From Paraburkholderia caballeronis (GTDB lineage Bacteria > Pseudomonadota > Gammaproteobacteria > Burkholderiales > Burkholderiaceae): a stretch of 64,000 nt of DNA. The first letter of the stretch is position 1, and every line of letters starts with the position of its first letter. The stretch spans positions 1,550,001 to 1,614,000 of the forward strand of contig NZ_FNSR01000002.1 in the NCBI RefSeq assembly GCF_900104845.1. Direction: 5' to 3'. The notes under the pieces were generated by a model. That model saw only the letters and a program-made list of their open reading frames with translations. It was not told the DNA's origin and made no database searches. Below, one piece after another: positions 52,686-60,356 of the stretch. The position numbers and the translations under genes are program-made.

Positions 52686-52913
52686 TGTCGTTTCGGCGGT
52701 ACGCCGGCGGCCTCATGGAAAGCGCCCAACCGTGCCGATCCTGGGCGCACCGTGACATGGGCGACGCGTTCCGTCACCTCATCGCCAAGCCTTTTTCGTC
52801 CCGTTCATTGCCGCCGGTGTTGCGCAAATCGTCTGATGGCAAAATGCCACATCGCACGATTATTAAATTAGGATTATTCTGATTGCGATCAATAAAAACG
52901 GGAGGGCGTTGAA

Positions 52914-53045
52914 ATGATTGCTTCCTTTCTCTTGCTGGTGGTCGCGGCCGGATTTCTCGGTCATACCGCGATGACGCGTGCGAAGCTGCGCGCGAGTCTG
53001 CAACCCGTGCGCGTACGAGCCGATCGCCCGCGTCGCTTCCGTTGA
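52914..53045 (+). CDS. 43-aa single-pass membrane peptide
   Basis: A short frame encoding one hydrophobic N-terminal helix (MIASFLLLVVAAGFLGHTAM) followed by a strongly basic tail (13 Arg/Lys in the last 23 residues). GGAGGG lies 7 nt before the ATG, a near-ideal ribosome site, and the upstream sequence is AT-rich as in promoters. It ends 6 bp before the RRM-domain gene, so the two may be co-transcribed. I recognise no family; function unknown. Confidence 0.6.
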   Translation: MIASFLLLVVAAGFLGHTAMTRAKLRASLQPVRVRADRPRRFR

Positions 53046-53051
53046 TGCGCC

Positions 53052-53318
53052 ATGCATCTCACCGTCTGGAATGTCCCCGAATCCTGTAGCGAACAGGACG
53101 TGCGGGAGTTTTTCGAGCGTGAACTAGGCCACTACGCGAAGGGCGTGACCGTGTACGACGCGGGCACGTCGAACGCGCATGCGGACCTGGAACTGGATTC
53201 GGATGTGCCGTACGTCGCCGACGCGGTCGCGCGCGAACTGCAGGGCCGCAGGCTGGCCGGTGTCGCGTTGCGCGTCAGCGCCGCGCCGTTCGACGAAGAA
53301 GAGTCGCCGCGCGGCTGA
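53052..53318 (+). CDS. Single-domain RNA-recognition-motif (RRM) protein
   Basis: An 88-aa protein made of one RRM-like fold: LTVWNVPESCSEQDVREFFERELG at the N-terminus (RNP2 equivalent), GVTVYDAGTSNAHADLELD (RNP1 region, without the usual aromatic pair), then AVARELQGRRLAGVALRVSAAPF. The C-terminus is acidic. RRM proteins bind single-stranded RNA, but the unusual RNP1 makes this uncertain. A terminator hairpin overlaps the stop codon. Confidence 0.75.
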   Translation: MHLTVWNVPESCSEQDVREFFERELGHYAKGVTVYDAGTSNAHADLELDSDVPYVADAVARELQGRRLAGVALRVSAAPFDEEESPRG

Positions 53319-53330
53319 TCCGCGTTTTTT
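53310..53330 (+). terminator. Rho-independent terminator overlapping the RRM stop codon
   Basis: CGCGG-CTGAT-CCGCG followed by six T residues. The TGA stop codon of the RRM gene lies in the loop, so translation to the end would compete with hairpin formation. A pyrimidine-rich tract continues downstream to about 53390. Confidence 0.75.
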
Positions 53331-53661
53331 CCTCCCGCTTTTCTCCGTTTTTCCCCGCTTTTCCCCTTTCTGTCGCCGTTTCCCGTGTCGTCGCTTCGCA
53401 CGCGGAGCGTCGTCATGTCCGGCGCATCCGCTGTTTCCTGAATGGCTCGCACGGCCGGTCCCGGCTGCGGTGGGGCGGTTTTGTCCACAGGCGTAACGCG
53501 CCGCGCCGTGACTCAAGCGCGTGGGGAGCGGGTTGTCTGGTTTAATGGCGAAGGATCGCGGTTCGCGGTCGATGAAACCGGATGCCGTCGGTCAGCGACG
53601 ATGCGGCCCTGACGCAGCATCCGGCAAGCCAACTCCTCTTTACGCGTCTGCCTGCAATCCG
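53331..53661. other. 331-bp leader region before the L,D-transpeptidase gene
   Basis: The first part is a pyrimidine-rich stretch (53331-53390). Nothing gene-like is visible. A Met codon at 53572 upstream of the chosen L,D-transpeptidase start is in frame and would lengthen the protein by 30 residues. Confidence 0.4.
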
Positions 53662-54846
53662 ATGAAGAACAAAGAAGTATCGCGTCGCATCGATTCCCAT
53701 GCGCGCGGATCTGCGCTGCGCGAGCGCACGCAGCGCGGCGTTGCGGCCGGTTTTGCGCGATTTGCGTCGTTCGCGCGCGGCGTTTTGTGGGTGGCCGGGT
53801 GTCTGGGGGCGTCGGCAGGTGTCGCGTGGGCGGCCGACAATGCGCCGGCGTCGAGCGCGTCCGCACCCGCTTCGACGGCTTCCGCTCCCGTACATCGCGC
53901 GCCGGTAGCGGCGTCGGCACAGCACGCATCGTCGGCGTCGGCCGCCAGCGGCGCGTCCGCGCCGGCCGTGGCTTCCGCCGCATCGACTCCATCGGCGGCC
54001 TCCGCTGCGATTCCCGTCCCGTTGCCGCTCGTCGTCCCGCAGCATCCGCCGCTGACGCCCGAAGAAGCCGCCGACGAAACCCGTGCCGCGCTCGCTCTGC
54101 GCGACGTGTACGCGCGCGAGGTCACGCGTCGTCTGCGTGTGCCGGCCGCCGGGCAGCGCGCATACGGCCAGTTGCTGCAACAGGCGCTAGACGAGAAGAA
54201 CGTCGGCGCGCTGGCCGGCGAGTACGTGATTCTCGTCGATCGCGCGCCGAACGTGCAGGCGCTGTTCGTCTATTTCCGCGCGACCGTTGACGATCCGTGG
54301 CAGATGGTCGGCGCGTCGCCGGTCGCGACCGGGCGTCCGGGCGAGTTCGATCATTTCCTGACGCCGCTCGGCGTGTTCCTGCACTCGCCGGCGAACATGG
54401 ACTTCCGCGCGGAAGGGACGATGAACCAGAACGGCATCCGCGGCTATGGCAAGCGCGACATGCGGATCTACGATTTCGGCTGGATCGACGGCGAGCGCGG
54501 TTGGGGCAAAGGCGGTTATTCGCCGATGCGCTTCCAGATGCACGCGACCGATCCGGACCGGCTGGAGCCGCTGCTCGGCATCCGCCATTCGAAAGGCTGC
54601 GTGCGGATTCCGGCATCGCTGAACGTGTTCCTCGACCATCACGGGATCATCGACGCCGAGTACGAGGCGCTCGTCGCGTCCGGCAAGTCGCTGTGGGTGC
54701 TGCACACCGACCGGCAGCCCACGCGGTGGGCCGGGCGCTTTGTCGTGGTCGTCGATTCGGCGCGCAAGACGCGTCCCGCGTGGTCGCCGGCGCCGGGCAG
54801 CAAGGCGCATGCGAAGCTGCCGCCGGGTGGCGATACGGCCGACTGA
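53662..54846 (+). CDS. L,D-transpeptidase (YkuD domain), exported
   Basis: A 394-aa protein. After a long basic leader comes a signal-type helix (FARGVLWVAGCLGASAGVAWA-AD). Residues about 65-120 are a low-complexity Ala/Ser/Pro linker. The YkuD domain follows, with the catalytic motif HSKGCVRIP (SxGCxR) near residue 310 and supporting TPLGVFLHSPANMDFRAEGTMNQNGIRGYG and RFQMHATDP. It would crosslink or anchor to peptidoglycan in the periplasm. The start at 53662 is provisional; upstream in-frame Met codons exist and no ribosome site is clear. Confidence 0.88.
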   Translation: MKNKEVSRRIDSHARGSALRERTQRGVAAGFARFASFARGVLWVAGCLGASAGVAWAADNAPASSASAPASTASAPVHRAPVAASAQHASSASAASGASAPAVASAASTPSAASAAIPVPLPLVVPQHPPLTPEEAADETRAALALRDVYAREVTRRLRVPAAGQRAYGQLLQQALDEKNVGALAGEYVILVDRAPNVQALFVYFRATVDDPWQMVGASPVATGRPGEFDHFLTPLGVFLHSPANMDFRAEGTMNQNGIRGYGKRDMRIYDFGWIDGERGWGKGGYSPMRFQMHATDPDRLEPLLGIRHSKGCVRIPASLNVFLDHHGIIDAEYEALVASGKSLWVLHTDRQPTRWAGRFVVVVDSARKTRPAWSPAPGSKAHAKLPPGGDTAD

Positions 54847-55340
54847 CGCGGTGTGGGGCGTTGCGGTGCGAGTGGTCGGGCGGGCAGGCCAGGAGCGCGG
54901 AGCGTAGCGGTAGACCGCTTGCGCCGACCTGTAACGCGGCGGCAGATCGTTGCGACGAACCGGGCGCGTCCCGCCCCATTGAACAACTGCTTCGCCATTC
55001 GTGCGGGCGGAGGGCGGCCCGCGGGCGCCGAGCGGCAACGCAGCGGCAAGCCGCTGCGACGACCCGGCTGCGTGCCGACCTGTCGGTAACCGCTGAGGGG
55101 TCCGTCCGGGTTAGGGCGGCCCATCGGTATCGATCGACAGCCTGTCGCCAGACCTTAGTGACAAACTCACTGCGATCCGCGACCGATCTCTGATCGGCCG
55201 ATAACGCGGCGGCAATCCGCCGGGACCCTCCGGCTTATGCCGCCGCGGTCATCGACAACTGCCTGGCGACCCTCCGCGCGCGGCCAGCCTTCGCGTCCAT
55301 CATCGGCCCGCGTCGATCTTGCCGCCGCCGGCCCACAACC
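54847..55340. other. 494-bp non-coding region with degenerate GC-rich repeats
   Basis: No gene is seen. The region is filled with imperfect copies of a roughly 38-bp unit (next entry). It separates the L,D-transpeptidase gene from the end of the EamA transporter gene. Confidence 0.55.
54901..55239. repeat. Degenerate ~38-bp repeats with internal dyads
   Basis: Related units lie at 54932-54969, 55036-55073 and 55202-55239, with a shorter relative at about 54901-54931. The first two share about three quarters of positions, around a core AACGC-GCGGCA...TGCGACGA-CCGG. Several contain a small dyad of the GCGGCAAGCCGC type. They resemble REP-like palindromic elements rather than an insertion sequence. 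Confidence 0.45.
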
Positions 55341-56237
55341 CTATCCCCGCCGCGCGACCGAAACCCCGATCAGCGCGACCGCGAACCCCGCGATCTGCAC
55401 CGGCAGCAGCGTTTCCCCGAACCCGACGTAACCTTCGAGCGCCGCAAGCGGCGGCGCGAGGAAAAACAGCGCGGTCGCGCGCGCGGCGTCGCCGCGTCTC
55501 ACCATCCACACGAGCAGCGTGACGCCCGCGCCGGACAGCATCAGCACGCCCCACGCGAGCGAGATCCACAGCGTCGGCGACGCGATCCAGCGGTGCTCGC
55601 CGAGCGCGCCGGCCAGCAGCGCGGCGACGAACGCCGCGCCGAGGTTCTGCACGGCGCTCGCGCTGCGGATGTCGGCCTGTGCGAGCGACGTCTTCTGGTA
55701 CAGCGTGCCGGCCGTGATCGAGCAGATCGCGACGATCGCGACCGTCACGACGAGCCAGCCGGGCGCATGTCCGCCGTTCGCCGGCGCGGCTGCGCCGGCG
55801 CTCGCTTTCGCCGCCGCGCCGAGCTTCGGCGCGAGCACCAGCACGACGCCCGCGAGGCCGAGCCCCATGCCGGTCCAGCGGCGCGGCGTCAGCGTCTCGC
55901 CGAACAGGCGCGCGGCGAACGCGGCCGTCAACAGCGGCTGCAACGCGCCGAGCAGCGCCATCACGCCCGCGCTCAAGCCCTGCGCGACCGCCCAGTAGCC
56001 CGCGCCGAGATACACGCCTTGCAGCAGCGCGCCCGCGAGCAGGTGCTTGCCGAGTTCGCGTCCGGTCGGCCACTTCGCGCGTGCGACGAGCGCGGCGGCC
56101 GCGAACAGCAGCGCGGTGCCGACGAAGCGCGCGAGCAGGTACAGGTTCGGGTCGGCATACGGCGCGATCGCGCGGGCGACGACGAAGCCGGTCGACCACA
56201 GGACGACAAAAACGGCGGGAGCGAGCGAGGCGAACAT
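55341..56237 (-). CDS. EamA/DMT-family transporter
   Basis: A 298-aa protein with about ten helices in two EamA repeats. The N-terminal repeat reads FASLAPAVFVVLWSTGFVVARAIAPYADPNLYLLARFVGTALLF and ends MALLGALQPLLTAAFAARLFGETL; the second ends TALFFLAPPLAALEGYVGFGETLLPVQIAGFAVALIGV. DMT transporters mostly export metabolites or amino acids. The substrate is unknown. It lies downstream of the UbiB-like gene on the same strand with about 100 bp between, so co-transcription is possible. Confidence 0.9.
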   Translation of the reverse strand: MFASLAPAVFVVLWSTGFVVARAIAPYADPNLYLLARFVGTALLFAAAALVARAKWPTGRELGKHLLAGALLQGVYLGAGYWAVAQGLSAGVMALLGALQPLLTAAFAARLFGETLTPRRWTGMGLGLAGVVLVLAPKLGAAAKASAGAAAPANGGHAPGWLVVTVAIVAICSITAGTLYQKTSLAQADIRSASAVQNLGAAFVAALLAGALGEHRWIASPTLWISLAWGVLMLSGAGVTLLVWMVRRGDAARATALFFLAPPLAALEGYVGFGETLLPVQIAGFAVALIGVSVARRG

Positions 56238-56342
56238 CGGTGACGGCGGACGGTGGGAACGGGCGGCAGTATCGCCCGCGCCGTCGGGCCGGTCTTGTTC
56301 AGGACTGCACTGCCCGTGACCCCGGCCGTCGACGGTCGATGC

Positions 56343-57911
56343 TCAAAGCACGAACAGCATCGCGCCCGCGCCGATCAGTCCGCCGCATACCGCGCACGCG
56401 ATCAGCAGCGCGCGCGTGCGGCGCTGCTCGCGGCGGAACGCGGCGACGAGCGCCGTTTGCTGCGCATGTGGCGCATGGGCGGGGGCGGCCGCGAGCTGGT
56501 GTTGCAGCGAGTGGATCACGAGACGCGGCATGCGCGGCACGATCTGCGCGAGATTCGGCAGTTCTTTCGACAGGCTGCGCAGCCAGCCGCGATGCCCGAG
56601 TTCGCGGCGCGCGATGTCCGCGAACGTGCGTTGCGCGATGCCCCACGCGTCCACGTCCGGATGGATCGCGCGCGCGAGCGCCTCGGCCTCGCCGAACGCG
56701 CGCTGCGCGGCGGCGAGCCGCGGCGACACCTGGCCGTCGAACGGCTGCACCGCATGCAGCAGTTGATGGAGCAGCGCGCCCGCGCTGCGCTCGCCCGGCT
56801 CCGCCGCGAAATGCGCCTCGCTGCGGGTCCGCAGTTCCGCTTCGAGCCGCTCGGGCCGCGTCTGCGGCGGCACGTGCCCCGCAACCTGATGTAGCGTCGC
56901 GAGCCGCCCGTAGTCCTGCTCGAACAGCGCGGTCGCGCCATGCACGAAGAACTCGCGCTCCGGCGACGACAGGCTCGACATCAGCGCGGCGCCGGCGAGC
57001 ACGAGCCGGCCGGCGGTCGGCGGCTCGATGCTCACCGCGACGTGCCGCGCATCGAGCGCCGCGTGAAAGAACCCGTGCTCGAATGCCTGCCGCGCAATCA
57101 CCTCGACGAGATGCGCGGCGACGCCCGCGACGCTGATCCGATGCGCGGCGAGTGCCGCGACGTCGGTCGCGCGGACCGTGTCGATGTGCTGGACCGTCAG
57201 CGTCCGTGCGGTGCACAGGTCCCAGATCACGTCCGGCACGATGACGCGCGGATCGTCGTCGAAATGATGGCCGCTCTGGCTCAGGTTCGCGGCCTGCGCG
57301 CGCAGGTCGAAGCGGCGGTGCAGGTCGTCGCGCAATGCGTCGGCGAGCGCGCGCAGCCGCAGCCGCCGCGCGCCGCGCGACACGCGTTCGAGCCAGCGCG
57401 CGACCGCGCACAGCAACGCCGCGTCGTCGTCGACCTGCTGGACCTGCGCGGTCCGCAGCACGCGGATCGTCACGGCCGGATGGCCGTTGACCGGCTGCGC
57501 GAGCCGCGCGACGTGGGTCTGTTCGCACCAGCCGTTCGATACCGGCTGCGGGTCGACCCACGCGAAGCGCGCGGACGGCGGCTCGCCGAACGCGGCATGG
57601 AGCACCGCATCGAGTTCGTCCGGCGCGAGCGGCGCCTCGAAATGCCCGATCGCGTTGACCGCGTCGTGCAGCGTCGCGACGGCCAGTTGCGGACGCGTCG
57701 CGAGCGTCCGCGCGAACGCGCCGGCGAGCGGCGCGAGTTGCGGCAATACGCCGTGCAACTGCGCGGACAGGCGGGCGTCGTCGCGCATGCGCGACGCGAG
57801 CGACAGGAACCAGTGCAGCCGGTGATGCTTCGGCGACGCAAGCCAGATCAGCCGGAAGCCGTAGCGCAAGGCACAGAAGAACAGGCGAAGTCGGCGAAGT
57901 CTTGAACGCAT
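56343..57911 (-). CDS. UbiB/ABC1-like pseudokinase, membrane-anchored
   Basis: A 522-aa protein with the overall length and C-terminal membrane helix (LLIACAVCGGLIGAGAMLFVL) of UbiB. Family landmarks survive: RLRALADALRDDLHRRFDLRAQAANLSQ, DDPRVIVPDVIWDLCTARTLTVQHID and FEHGFFHAALDARHVAV. The catalytic elements do not: the KxGQ motif is absent (LAGAFARTLATRP instead), the VAVKV lysine is VTIRV, the DMHPGN motif is ALDARHV and DFG is AGA. It should therefore not phosphorylate or hydrolyse ATP in the normal way. A genuine UbiB is presumably encoded elsewhere. A structural or regulatory role in ubiquinone synthesis is possible. Confidence 0.8.
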   Translation of the reverse strand: MRSRLRRLRLFFCALRYGFRLIWLASPKHHRLHWFLSLASRMRDDARLSAQLHGVLPQLAPLAGAFARTLATRPQLAVATLHDAVNAIGHFEAPLAPDELDAVLHAAFGEPPSARFAWVDPQPVSNGWCEQTHVARLAQPVNGHPAVTIRVLRTAQVQQVDDDAALLCAVARWLERVSRGARRLRLRALADALRDDLHRRFDLRAQAANLSQSGHHFDDDPRVIVPDVIWDLCTARTLTVQHIDTVRATDVAALAAHRISVAGVAAHLVEVIARQAFEHGFFHAALDARHVAVSIEPPTAGRLVLAGAALMSSLSSPEREFFVHGATALFEQDYGRLATLHQVAGHVPPQTRPERLEAELRTRSEAHFAAEPGERSAGALLHQLLHAVQPFDGQVSPRLAAAQRAFGEAEALARAIHPDVDAWGIAQRTFADIARRELGHRGWLRSLSKELPNLAQIVPRMPRLVIHSLQHQLAAAPAHAPHAQQTALVAAFRREQRRTRALLIACAVCGGLIGAGAMLFVL

Positions 57912-58067
57912 GTAAGCAGGCAGTCAGGCCGGCGATGACGTGCATCGTCGGCCGGTGTCCGGACGGCGAAGAGGGAGAGTATCAGGGAATGCGGGCGGCG
58001 ACGCACAGGTGTCCGCTCGCGGGTCGCCTGTCACAAGTAATACAATACGCCGGCCCTTCGTTTCCCC

Positions 58068-58835
58068 ATGCCGACGCCGATGCTTGCCGAACAACGCCAC
58101 CACTACATCCTTTCGCAGGTCACGCGAAACGGGGCGCTGTCGGTGGCCGAACTCGTGCGCGAGCTGCGCGTGTCGCGCGAAACGATCCGCCGCGACCTGA
58201 ACATGCTCGCCGCGCGCGGGCTGCTCGTCACCACCCATGGGGGCGCGCTGTCGAGCGACCGGCGCGAGCCGGACCTCGACGTGCGCGAGGCGGCGAACGC
58301 GAGCGCGAAACGCGCGATCGGCGAGCGCGCGGCCGAACTCGTGCCGGACGGCGCGTCGGTGATCGTCGATTCTGGCAGCACCACGCATGCGCTCGCGCGG
58401 GCGCTGACCGGCCGGCACCGGCTGACCGTCTATACGAACGACTGGCGCATCGCGCTGCTGCTCGGCCGGCGCAACGACAATCGCGTGACGCTGCTCGGCG
58501 GCGAACTGTCCGACCAGGAGGACGCCACGTTCGGCCTCGACACCGTGCAGCAGCTTGCGCAGTACCACGCGGATTATGCGTTCGTCGGCGCGGGCGGCAT
58601 CACGCCGGACGGTTATCTGACCGACTACTCGCGGATGGTCGCCGAGGTGCGCGGCCGGATGCTCGCGGCCGCGGGTTGCGCGGTCGTCGTCGCGGACCAT
58701 TCGAAGTTCGGCCGTCTGACGCCGGTGCGGATCAACGGCTTCGAGCGCGTGCGCTTCGTGATTACCGAACTGGCGCCGGAGAAGGCGGTCGCGCGCGCGA
58801 TCGAGGCGCGCGGGCCGGAACTTCTGATCGCGTAA
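58068..58835 (+). CDS. DeoR/GlpR-family transcriptional regulator
   Basis: A 255-aa regulator. The DeoR HTH is complete: AEQRHHYILSQVTRNGALSVAELVRELRVSRETIRRDLNMLAARGLLVTTHGGAL. The effector domain has the sugar-phosphate-type features VIVDSGSTTHALARAL, VTLLGGELSDQEDATFGLDTVQQL, and FVGAGGITPDGYLTDYSRMVAEVRG. It lies on the same strand before the phnSTUV operon, 384 bp away, so it may control it. The effector is unknown; a phosphorylated metabolite is likely by family. Confidence 0.92.
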   Translation: MPTPMLAEQRHHYILSQVTRNGALSVAELVRELRVSRETIRRDLNMLAARGLLVTTHGGALSSDRREPDLDVREAANASAKRAIGERAAELVPDGASVIVDSGSTTHALARALTGRHRLTVYTNDWRIALLLGRRNDNRVTLLGGELSDQEDATFGLDTVQQLAQYHADYAFVGAGGITPDGYLTDYSRMVAEVRGRMLAAAGCAVVVADHSKFGRLTPVRINGFERVRFVITELAPEKAVARAIEARGPELLIA

Positions 58836-59219
58836 GCGGCGCGCTTTCGTCGTCCTGCCGGCCGGCTCGCACCGGCTCATTTCCGCTGTATTTCGCTGTA
58901 TTCCGCTGTTTCCCGTGCCCGCGCGTTGACGCGCAAGTTGGCGTTTTGTGTCGTTGCTTGCCGATCGTTGCGATCGTCACGGCGCTGTCACGAAAAAAAG
59001 TGATTCTTGCGAAGCCCGACCAGACGGGCTCGTCAGGCGAACGCGCAGGTTTTTCCCGCCATTGCGCGCGCCGTGCCCGGCCCGCCGCGCGCCGGATTGC
59101 AGGCAATCTGCAATCGACGGCGCCGCGCACCGGAACACGCGCGCCGCGCAGTCCGCCGACGTTCGATCCCACCCGCATCGGATTTCCCGAGCGACAGCGT
59201 ATTGCCTTCGGAGAGCGAC
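58836..59219. other. 384-bp promoter region before phnS, with a 10-bp tandem repeat
   Basis: Three imperfect 10-bp units (TTCCGCTGTA, TTTCGCTGTA, TTCCGCTGTT) lie at 58881-58910, with exact helical-turn spacing. A small GCGCG-TTGA-CGCGC hairpin is at 58921-58934. No gene is seen. The region probably holds the phnS promoter and binding sites for the DeoR or GntR protein. Confidence 0.5.
58881..58910 (+). repeat. Three 10-bp tandem repeats upstream of phnS
   Basis: The units differ at one or two positions and share the CGCTGT core. A 10-bp period places three identical faces in line on the DNA, as in cooperative operators. Assignment to a regulator is not possible from the sequence. Confidence 0.5.
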
Positions 59220-60302
59220 ATGAACACCTCGAATTCCCATCGCGCGGGCCTCGTGCGCAAGCTGCTGCCGATCGCGGCCGCCGCGATGATGCTGGGCGGC
59301 GCGGCCTGTGCGCACGCCGCCGACGCGGTCGTGCTGTACACGGCCGACGGCCTCGAAAACCTGTACCGCGACGTGCTGCCGGCGTTCGAGAAGAAGGAAG
59401 GCGTGAAGGTCAACATCGTCACCGCCGGCAGCGGCGAAGTGGTGAACCGCGCGAACGTCGAGAAGGATTCGCCGAAGGCGGACGTGCTGGTCACGCTGCC
59501 GCCGTTCATTCAGCAGGCGAGCCAGAGCGGCCTGCTGCAAAGCTATCAGAGCGCGAACTACCGCAACGTGCCGGCGATCGCGAAGGCGTCGGACGGCGCG
59601 TGGGCGACGTTCGTGAACAACTATTTCTCGTTTGCGATCAATCCGGAAGTCGTGAAGAGCCAGCCGAAGACCTTCGCGGACCTGCTGCATCCGGACTACA
59701 GCGGCAAGGTCGCGTATTCGAACCCGGCGACCGCCGGCGACGGGATGGCGGTCATCATCCTGACGACGTCGCTGATGGGCGAGGACAAGGCGTTCGACTA
59801 CCTGAAGAAGCTGGAGCAGAGCGCGAAGTTCCATACGAAGGGCACCGGCTACCTCGACGTGCTGCTGTCGCGCAACGAGATCTCGGTCGCGAACGGCGAC
59901 CTGCAGATGGACCTCGACGACGCGGCGAACGGCGGGCTGTCGCTGAAGCCGATCTTCCTCGCGGCGGATGCGAGCGGCCGTCCGACGACGTTCCAGCTGC
60001 CGTATGCGATCGGCCTGATCAAGAACGGTCCGAACCAGGCCGAGGGCAAGAAGCTGATCGACTATCTGATGTCGACGGACGTGCAGTCGAAGGTGCCGGA
60101 CATCTACGGCATCCCGGGCCGCACCGACGTGCCGCTCGCCGGCAAGAACGGCGAGGCGGTGAAGCAGGCGATCGCGGGCGTGAAGCTGATTCCGGTGGAC
60201 TGGAACCAGGTGATGGCGAAGAAGGCCGACTGGACGACGCGCTGGAAGAACGAGGTGATCGGCTCGTCGGGCAAGCAGACCGAAGTCGTGAAGCCGCAGT
60301 AA
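59220..60302 (+). CDS. phnS: 2-Aminoethylphosphonate ABC transporter, substrate-binding protein
   Basis: A 360-aa periplasmic binding protein. The signal peptide (LVRKLLPIAAAAMMLGGAACAHA-AD) precedes a type-2 binding fold: VVLYTADGLENLYRDVLPAFEKKEGVKVNIVTAGSGEVVNRANVEKDSPKADVLVTLPPF, then HPDYSGKVAYSNPATAGDGMAVIILTT and FQLPYAIGLIKNGPNQAEGKKLIDYLMS. This pattern and the following ATPase, two permeases and GntR gene match the phnSTUV system for AEP. It delivers AEP to the PhnUV permease. The ATG at 59220 begins directly after a GGAGAG ribosome site. Confidence 0.9.
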   Translation: MNTSNSHRAGLVRKLLPIAAAAMMLGGAACAHAADAVVLYTADGLENLYRDVLPAFEKKEGVKVNIVTAGSGEVVNRANVEKDSPKADVLVTLPPFIQQASQSGLLQSYQSANYRNVPAIAKASDGAWATFVNNYFSFAINPEVVKSQPKTFADLLHPDYSGKVAYSNPATAGDGMAVIILTTSLMGEDKAFDYLKKLEQSAKFHTKGTGYLDVLLSRNEISVANGDLQMDLDDAANGGLSLKPIFLAADASGRPTTFQLPYAIGLIKNGPNQAEGKKLIDYLMSTDVQSKVPDIYGIPGRTDVPLAGKNGEAVKQAIAGVKLIPVDWNQVMAKKADWTTRWKNEVIGSSGKQTEVVKPQ

Positions 60303-60356
60303 GCGCATACCGTAGTGATCCCGCAGTGACTCTCGACGCAGCGTGACGGGCAGCAG

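Noticed and set aside
52685..52882. 65-codon open frame after the HNH-like gene
   Set aside because: No ribosome site, no family resemblance and overlap with the preceding stop codon only by chance; the next real signal is the small frame at 52914.
53466..53480. TTGTCCACAGG, similar to a DnaA box
   Set aside because: A single near-match without a cluster, AT-rich element or origin genes; not an origin of replication.
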